From: Akkermansia muciniphila
Lineage (GTDB): Bacteria; Verrucomicrobiota; Verrucomicrobiia; Limisphaerales; F1-80-MAGS106
Reading direction: 5' to 3'
DNA: 60,109 bases
Assembly: GCA_945865375.1 (NCBI GenBank)
Contig: CAMBEJ010000012.1
Span: 1-60,109, forward strand
In this document: positions 55,580 to 60,109 of the stretch, in pieces
Layout of the letters: each line of letters begins with the position of its first letter
How positions within the stretch are numbered: the first letter of the stretch is position 1
Notes under the pieces: generated by a model
What the model saw: the letters and a program-made list of their open reading frames with translations, nothing else
Told to the model about the DNA's origin: nothing
Database searches by the model: none
Made by a program: the position numbers and the translations under genes

Positions 55580-56572
55580 TTACTTGGACTGGGGGAAGAT
55601 TTCCGTGCCCTCCTTGGAGTCAGGAGTTGGCTTCGGGGAATTCTGGGCGAAAACATCGCGGATAAAACGTCCCAAGGTCTCATTCGTGGGTCCGTAGCCA
55701 CCGTGGTACATATAATGTTCCAGATCGTAAAGCAACTCGTCTCCTGAGACATAACGCTCACTCAAATTCCGAGCCATCGCTTTGTTCAGAATCTCATTGA
55801 GCCGATCGTCAATTTTGGGGCTCAGCAGCCTGAAATCCGGTGTTGGCTTTCCAAGGATCCTCTGCCGCGACTCCTCCGCGCTGCTGCCCTTGAATATGTT
55901 GTGCCCCAGCAGAAGATGAGCCAGAACAATCCCTGTCGAGAATATGTCCGAACGTTTGTCGGTGATCTGGAAATCCGCTTGTTCAGGACTCATATAGTCC
56001 GCCTTGCCAGCCACCACTTCGCCTTCTTGATCCTGGAGAAAACCACGCGCTTTTGCTATTCCAAAATCAGTCAGTTTCACATCCCCCTCAAAGGCGATCA
56101 TGATGTTCTTGAAACTCACATCGCGATGCACTATGCTCACCTCTCTCCCCTCCCGATCCGTCTTCGAATGCGCGTACGCGAGACCCCGCGCGACGCGACT
56201 CGTAATAAAGACAGCCAACTCCGGGGGCAACGGGCGGGTTCTATCTGTCAGTTGCTGCGCAAATTGCTCGAGGTTCACCCCGCGAATCAGCTCCATCGAG
56301 ATAAAATACACACCTCGGACCTCTCCTAAGTGGTACGTTTGAACAATGTTCGTGTGGATTAGATCAGCAACCAATTTGGCTTCGCCGATGAAGTTCTCAA
56401 TGAACATCTTTTGGCTCGTGTAACTCTGCCGAACCACCTTGATAGCCACTCTCTTTATGAAGTCTCTCGCTCCATGTTGCTCGGCCTCGTAGACGATCCC
56501 CATGCCGCCTTCGAATATTTTCCTGACAATTTCGTAGCGAAATCCGCATTCGATTGTGAATAAGCCTGCCAT
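55580..56572 (-). CDS. Soluble serine/threonine protein kinase (Hanks type)
   Basis: The 330-residue product has a full kinase domain: glycine loop IFEGGMGIVYEA, ATP lysine in VAIKVV, catalytic loop VHRDVSFKNIMI, metal-binding DFG in KLTDFGIAKA, and activation-segment end GKADYMSPEQ. HRDVS replaces the common HRDLK, but the Asp, Lys and Asn are present. Unlike PknB-type kinases there is no transmembrane helix or extracellular PASTA domain; a short polar tail of about 50 residues follows. It heads the run kinase-aguB-rmlD-like-xseA-xseB-dxs. Its targets are unknown. Confidence 0.92.
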   Translation of the reverse strand: MAGLFTIECGFRYEIVRKIFEGGMGIVYEAEQHGARDFIKRVAIKVVRQSYTSQKMFIENFIGEAKLVADLIHTNIVQTYHLGEVRGVYFISMELIRGVNLEQFAQQLTDRTRPLPPELAVFITSRVARGLAYAHSKTDREGREVSIVHRDVSFKNIMIAFEGDVKLTDFGIAKARGFLQDQEGEVVAGKADYMSPEQADFQITDKRSDIFSTGIVLAHLLLGHNIFKGSSAEESRQRILGKPTPDFRLLSPKIDDRLNEILNKAMARNLSERYVSGDELLYDLEHYMYHGGYGPTNETLGRFIRDVFAQNSPKPTPDSKEGTEIFPQSK

Positions 56573-56702
56573 TACCCAATTGTGAAGAATTTACCGCAGA
56601 CAAGTCAAGCCTTCCGCACCAGTTCTCATGTGGGCCGACATAGGAACGCCAGAGATGTCTCCATGCTGTCCAAACTCCACGGACCTCCGGACTCACACGC
56701 GT

Positions 56703-56760
56703 GGGACACTCCGCGAACCGGCAGTTGAAGACCCTGCCCCACATTTTTCAAAATGAGAAC
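56703..56760 (+). repeat. About 60-bp dispersed repeat, copy 2
   Basis: It shares CACTCCGCGAACCGG, CTGCCCC and ACATTTTTCAAAAT with the minus-strand copy at 24181-24240, separated by the same spacing within a base or so. It lies between the divergent Ser/Thr kinase and HU-like genes. Confidence 0.75.
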
Positions 56761-56846
56761 CGCTGTTTTTGTTCTTGCGCCCATTCCTGTGAATGCGTAT
56801 CAACAAACATTCAGTCGTTGAGACCCAATTAATCCATCAAAAGTTT

Positions 56847-57179
56847 ATGGCTAAACCGTTGACAAAGTCGGCTAAACCCTTGGCAAAGTCGGCTAAACCC
56901 TTGACAAAATCGCAGATAGCTGGCGATCTGGCCGAAAAAACGGGCATCACCCGAAAAGTCTCTCTGGAGGTTCTCCAAGTACTTGCGAACCTCGCTTACA
57001 AACACGCAAAGAACACATTCACTCTCCCCGGCATCGGAAAATTGGTCCTGGTGAATCGTAAAGCACGCATGGGCCGTAATCCCGCCACCGGTGTCGAAAT
57101 CAAGATTCCGGCCAAAAAAGTGGTGAAATTTCGCGTTGCTAAAGCCTGCAAAGATGCAGTGCTCGGCACCAAGAAGTAG
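56847..57179 (+). CDS. HU/IHF-family DNA-binding protein with basic N-terminal repeats
   Basis: The 110-residue product has an HU core (about residues 24-110: SQIAGDLAEKTGITRKVSLEVLQVLANLAYKHAKN, FTLPGIGKLVLVNRKARMGRNPATGVEIKIPAKKVVKFRVAKACKDAV). Before it lie three near-perfect heptads AKPL(T/A)KS encoded by 21-bp tandem repeats. HU proteins bend and compact DNA; Lys/Pro/Ala-rich extensions in some bacteria resemble eukaryotic H1 tails and add non-specific binding. ATG 56847 is preferred over 56793 because it starts MAKPL directly at the repeat. A strong terminator follows. Confidence 0.92.
   Translation: MAKPLTKSAKPLAKSAKPLTKSQIAGDLAEKTGITRKVSLEVLQVLANLAYKHAKNTFTLPGIGKLVLVNRKARMGRNPATGVEIKIPAKKVVKFRVAKACKDAVLGTKK
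56850..56912 (+). repeat. Three 21-bp tandem repeats in the HU-like gene
   Basis: Units at 56850-56870, 56871-56891 and 56892-56912 differ by a few bases and each encode AKPL(T/A)KS. Because 21 is a multiple of three, copy number could vary without breaking the frame. Confidence 0.9.
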
Positions 57180-57195
57180 CCCATTTCAACATTAC

Positions 57196-57233
57196 AAAGA
57201 GCACTCTGAGTTTTTCAGAGTGCTCTTTTTTTT
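57196..57233 (+). terminator. Strong rho-independent terminator after the HU-like gene
   Basis: A perfect 14-bp stem (AAAGAGCACTCTGA with TCAGAGTGCTCTTT), a 5-base loop and a T-run ending at 57233, located 17 bp after the stop codon. Confidence 0.95.
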
Positions 57234-57273
57234 ACTCCCGCAGGCTCGCCCTCGCCCAAACTACTCCTCCATC

Positions 57274-58620
57274 ATGCACGTCCGTGTCCGATTTGCACCC
57301 AGCCCAACCGGTTTTCTTCACATTGGTGGCGCCCGCACTGCTCTGTTTAACTGGCTTTATGCTAGGCATACAGGGGGCACCTTCATACTGCGTATCGAAG
57401 ACACCGATGCCGCCAGAAACACAGAGAGCGCTGTGAACATCATCATCGAGGGGTTGCGCTGGCTGGGCCTCGAATGGGACGAGGGTCCTCAGACGAGCAA
57501 CGCTGACGGACGCAGCATGGGTCAGGCCGGCCCCTACTTTCAGTCACGTCGATCCGCCATTTACCAAGCGCGCGTCGAAGAGCTCAAAATGAAAGGGCTT
57601 GCCTACGAACATGAAGGGGCTGTGAAATTCCGGATGCCTCGGGAACCCATCACGATCAACGACTTAGTGGTCGGCGAAGTCCGCCGGGAACTGACAGACA
57701 GGGAGTCGAAGGATCCAGATTTTGTGATCGTCCGTTCCGATGGTCAGCCGGTTTTTCATCTCGTGAATGTCGTGGACGATCTAGAGATGGATATCACACA
57801 CGTCATCCGAGGTGAGGACCATCTCTCAAACACCGCCAAACACATCGCGTTGTTCAATGCTTTTGGAACCCCTCCCCCTCGTTACGCCCACATCCCTCTC
57901 ATCCTCAATACCGATGGTTCGAAAATGAGCAAACGGGATCAGGGTGCCTCCTTGATCAGCTACATGCAGGAGGGCTTTGTCCCAGAGGCGGTTGCCAATT
58001 ACCTTTGCCTCCTCGGTTGGTCGCCCAAGGATAATCGAGAAATACTGGCTCAGTCTGAGATTATTTCACGTTTCGATCTTCCTCAAATCCTCAGACACAA
58101 CGCGCGGTTTGATTTCACAAAACTCAGGTGGCTCAATTGGGAATACATCCGGTCCATGGAACGGGATCGCTACCTAAAACTGGCCGTCTCCGCCATGGAA
58201 CAAGCTGGGTTCGATCTCTCAAAAGTGCCTCCAGATTACACCGCAGCGGCTCTCTTAACCTGTAAGGAAAAGGTCCAACAACTGAGTGAATTGGCATCGT
58301 TGGCGGGCTTCTATTTCCGGGATGACATGACCTTCGAAGAATCCGTGAGAGCCAAGGAGTTCAACCCGGAGTCCGGGGCGTGCTTGCTTCGCCTAAAATC
58401 AAGTCTGGAAGCCCTGGATCTGTTCTCCGCCGACCACATCCAACAGGTCCTTAAGAGACTCGCCGCCGAGTCGTACGTCAAAATGTCCGTGTTTGTCCAC
58501 CCACTGAGGGTTGCCTGCACAGGCTCGACGACAGGGCCCAGCCTGTACCATCTCGTTGAGATCCTCGGCAAGTCGCGTGTGATCCATCGGCTGGATCAGG
58601 CCCTCGCCCTCTGTGGTTAA
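57274..58620 (+). CDS. gltX: Glutamyl-tRNA synthetase
   Basis: Charges tRNA-Glu (and possibly tRNA-Gln in organisms using the amidation route). The 448-residue class I enzyme has VRFAPSPTGFLHIGGARTALFNWL with the HIGH-like HIGG, RIEDTDAARN, VNVVDDLEMDITHVIRGEDHLSNT and SKMSKRDQG (KMSKS-like). The C-terminal anticodon-binding region is present. It is slightly shorter than the usual 465-490. ATG 57274 follows the terminator by 40 bp. Confidence 0.96.
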   Translation: MHVRVRFAPSPTGFLHIGGARTALFNWLYARHTGGTFILRIEDTDAARNTESAVNIIIEGLRWLGLEWDEGPQTSNADGRSMGQAGPYFQSRRSAIYQARVEELKMKGLAYEHEGAVKFRMPREPITINDLVVGEVRRELTDRESKDPDFVIVRSDGQPVFHLVNVVDDLEMDITHVIRGEDHLSNTAKHIALFNAFGTPPPRYAHIPLILNTDGSKMSKRDQGASLISYMQEGFVPEAVANYLCLLGWSPKDNREILAQSEIISRFDLPQILRHNARFDFTKLRWLNWEYIRSMERDRYLKLAVSAMEQAGFDLSKVPPDYTAAALLTCKEKVQQLSELASLAGFYFRDDMTFEESVRAKEFNPESGACLLRLKSSLEALDLFSADHIQQVLKRLAAESYVKMSVFVHPLRVACTGSTTGPSLYHLVEILGKSRVIHRLDQALALCG

Positions 58621-58878
58621 CACTACAGCGACATTTGCCGTTTGCGACCGGAGCGCGGCGTTTACGCTGCCCTAGCGTGCGGACTTGACGGCGCCGCACC
58701 ATTGAGTAGAGTAGGTGAAGGGAACCGATTGAGAGGCACAGGCCAATGACCGTCTCGCTTCGCCCCTCATCAAACCGGACAGGCGGTTTACCCGCATCTT
58801 ATGTGGCGCCCCACATAACCTTCTTGACCACATAACGCATCCGGCTTTCCAAGGGTCATTCATCGCATTACTTAGGTT
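58621..58878. other. 258-bp region holding the 3' part of a group II intron
   Basis: On the minus strand, downstream of the reverse transcriptase gene, there is a domain V-like hairpin (58772-58848, interrupted by an insertion), then GATGAGGGGCG and a pyrimidine-rich CACCTACTCTACTC stretch typical of the domain VI/3' end of such introns. The exact 3' splice point cannot be fixed by eye; it probably lies around 58700-58720. Confidence 0.6.
58772..58848 (-). ncRNA. Group II intron domain V-like hairpin with a 43-bp internal insertion
   Basis: If positions 58799-58841 are removed, the minus strand reads AAAGCCGGATGCG followed by GGTAAACCGCCTGTCCGGTTT. This gives a hairpin of about 33 nt with the AGC-type base and GTAA tip expected of domain V. 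The intervening DNA is a 37-bp sequence (58799-58835) containing TTATGTGG and CCACATAA in inverted array, flanked by a 6-bp direct repeat (58793-58798 and 58836-58841; GATGCG on the minus strand). The insertion should spoil the catalytic core. Confidence 0.55.
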
Positions 58879-59912
58879 TCACCGTCTGGGTTTCCAGCTC
58901 ACCCGGCAAGGCATGCGGAACAAGCCAAGCCGTTCATGGAGTTCTTCGGGGCTGTGCGTCGACCATAGAGCCGACTGGCATCCATGCTTTCGCCACAACC
59001 ATCGCATCAGTTTCTCACGGACATATTCCCCAACCTCACTCATTACCTGAGTGCTGTTGCCGTATTGAAAGTATCCCGTCCAGCCCTTGAGTTTCCGATT
59101 CAGTTCCGGGATCGCTTCCTCGACAGGCCGCCAGAGCGTGCTGCGATTCAGTTTCTCCCGTATCCCGTCTCGAAGTTTCTTGAGGCTTTTGGGATGCGGT
59201 TCCACGTGCGGATAGTGCCACTTGCGTCTCCCCTTGCGCCAAGTTAAGGCGAAGCCCAAGAATTTAATCCCCTCCTGACGGATATCCACCAGTCGAGTTT
59301 TCTTCTCGTTCAACACCAACTCGTGCCGGTCCAGCCAGCGTTTGAGTCTATCCAGCAGCCCCTTCCCCTCTCCGGGTCGGCAGAGGATCACGAAATCGTC
59401 CGCGTATCGCACCATTACAGGTTCGAGTTCGCAGCGTTCGTTGACCTCCCAGTCTAACCGGTTTAGGTAGGCATTCGCCAGCAACGGTGAAATGACTCCC
59501 CCTTGGGGCGTGCCCCGCAGGTTTGCCCCGGACCCGTTGCCCGATCCCCCACCACCCTGTTTCTTGGGCTCAACTATGGGCGCCCGCAGCCAGCCACGTA
59601 TCAGTTTCAGGATTGCCCCGTCACTGACGCGTTTGGCCACCACTCGCAGGAGTCTTCTGTGGGGTATGCTGTCAAAGTAACCACTGAGGTCCGCATCGAT
59701 GACTTCCACGCGGCCTTCCAGCAGTCCCTCCTTGATCGCATCCATTGCCCTGTGCGCACCGCGCTTGGGGCGGTATGCATAGCTGTTGGCATGACTGTCG
59801 GCTTCCAGTATCGGCATAAGCACTATTGCCATCGCCGTTTGTACCACTCGATCTTTCACGGTTGGGATCCCCAGTGGCCGCAGCTTTCCCTCGCCTTTGG
59901 AGATGTAAACCC
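58879..59912 (-). pseudogene. ltrA: Group II intron reverse transcriptase/maturase, 5'-truncated
   Basis: The readable product has RT domains from RVYISKGEGKLRPLGIPTVKDRVVQTA onward, including IDADLSGYFDSIPH, GTPQGGVISPLLANAYLNRLD and the catalytic YADD in VRYADDFVILCR. The maturase-specific GIIM domain (LNRKLKGWTGYFQYGNSTQ) follows and the C-terminus is intact. The first 70-100 residues (RT0/RT1) and any intron 5' region are missing: homology stops near 59912, where unrelated A+T-rich DNA with an inverted repeat begins and a stop codon lies a few codons upstream. A start codon inside (59859, in GTG AAA GAT) would give 326 residues but not a complete enzyme. Confidence 0.85.
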
Positions 59913-60077
59913 TAAAAAAAACAGTTGAGAGTCATTCCTTTTTGTAAGTGCCTGAACTGATATGGAATCCAACTGCTCCGTAGTTCACCTTCTTGGTTGC
60001 AACATGGATTTGTACAACAAATTGCAAATGGAATGAGTTGCGAGAATTCGAGACCCTCAACTGCTCTTTTTAGGTTT
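59907..60077. repeat. 171-bp segment bounded by an imperfect 26-bp inverted repeat
   Basis: AAACCCTAAAAAAAACAGTT and following bases at 59907-59933 match the reverse complement of 60052-60077 (AAACCTAAAAAGAGCAGTTG onward) with a few mismatches and a one-base gap. The left arm begins where the reverse transcriptase loses homology. A further TGTAAACC inverted pair lies at 59905-59912 and 60102-60109, at the window end. The segment has no gene. This looks like an inserted element, but no clear flanking duplication is visible. Confidence 0.45.
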
Positions 60078-60109
60078 AATCAAATACTTTGTCTGTCCCT
60101 TGGTTTACA

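Noticed and set aside
24271..59912. Diversity-generating retroelement, suggested by Avd-like four-helix-bundle genes plus a reverse transcriptase
   Set aside because: The RT carries a maturase-specific domain and a domain V-like RNA, so it is a group II intron enzyme. The four-helix remnants are about 35-59 kb away and broken, and no template/variable repeat pair was seen.

Overview
The window reads as a chromosomal segment of a Verrucomicrobiota bacterium, most likely the Pedosphaera/Limisphaerales (subdivision 3) side of the phylum. This is inferred from gene families, not from a marker tree. The clues are a PSCyt1/DUF1549/DUF1553 gene followed by DUF1501, a pseudopilin of the '[24 protein letters not shown]' type, SBBP-repeat and PQQ-type propeller proteins, scarce Shine-Dalgarno sites, and dispersed short repeats. 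No rRNA, tRNA or CRISPR was seen.

Layout. 1-150 is the edge of a degenerate four-helix-bundle repeat element. 219-5585 holds housekeeping genes: tilS, ftsH, rpe, a coiled-coil membrane protein and a tiny lipoprotein. 5543-8013 is a decayed hybrid histidine kinase, followed by a small membrane protein and an M16 peptidase. 11845-15836 pairs a beta-CASP ribonuclease-like protein with a U32 protein. A MASE1 hybrid kinase (minus) and the PSCyt/DUF1501 pair (plus) diverge around 18.9 kb. 24.0-24.7 kb is a repeat island with a complete small inverted-repeat element. 24.7-34.2 kb has a pseudopilin, an AIM24-like protein, two PQQ-propeller paralogues and, between them, a citrate synthase-sucC-sucD cluster with a membrane protein and a DUF167 gene. 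34.3-37 kb has a TraB-like membrane protein, an MsrB-MsrA fusion and a second inverted-repeat element. 37-43.8 kb has acs, a phosphohexomutase, an isolated nuoA, a TPR protein, a Nudix hydrolase and argA. 43.9-48.5 kb has a large SBBP surface protein, an outer-membrane beta-barrel and a LuxR-type regulator. 48.5-56.6 kb is a minus-strand run: Ser/Thr kinase, N-carbamoylputrescine amidase, RmlD-like reductase, xseA, xseB, dxs and icd. The window ends with an HU-like protein, a strong terminator, gltX, and a broken group II intron.

Physiology. Acs, citrate synthase, isocitrate dehydrogenase, succinyl-CoA synthetase and NuoA fit a respiring heterotroph able to activate acetate. The PSCyt, SBBP and beta-barrel genes point to a large secreted or outer-membrane repertoire.

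The most unusual content is the set of small non-coding or decayed elements. Two unrelated-looking elements (24271-24622 and 36699-36924) each have terminal inverted repeats and perfect 9-bp flanking direct repeats, as expected of transposition products. One encloses the wreck of a four-helix-bundle (S23/IVP family) gene between inverted GATTAC arrays. Neither carries a transposase, and neither matches a mobile family I recognise.
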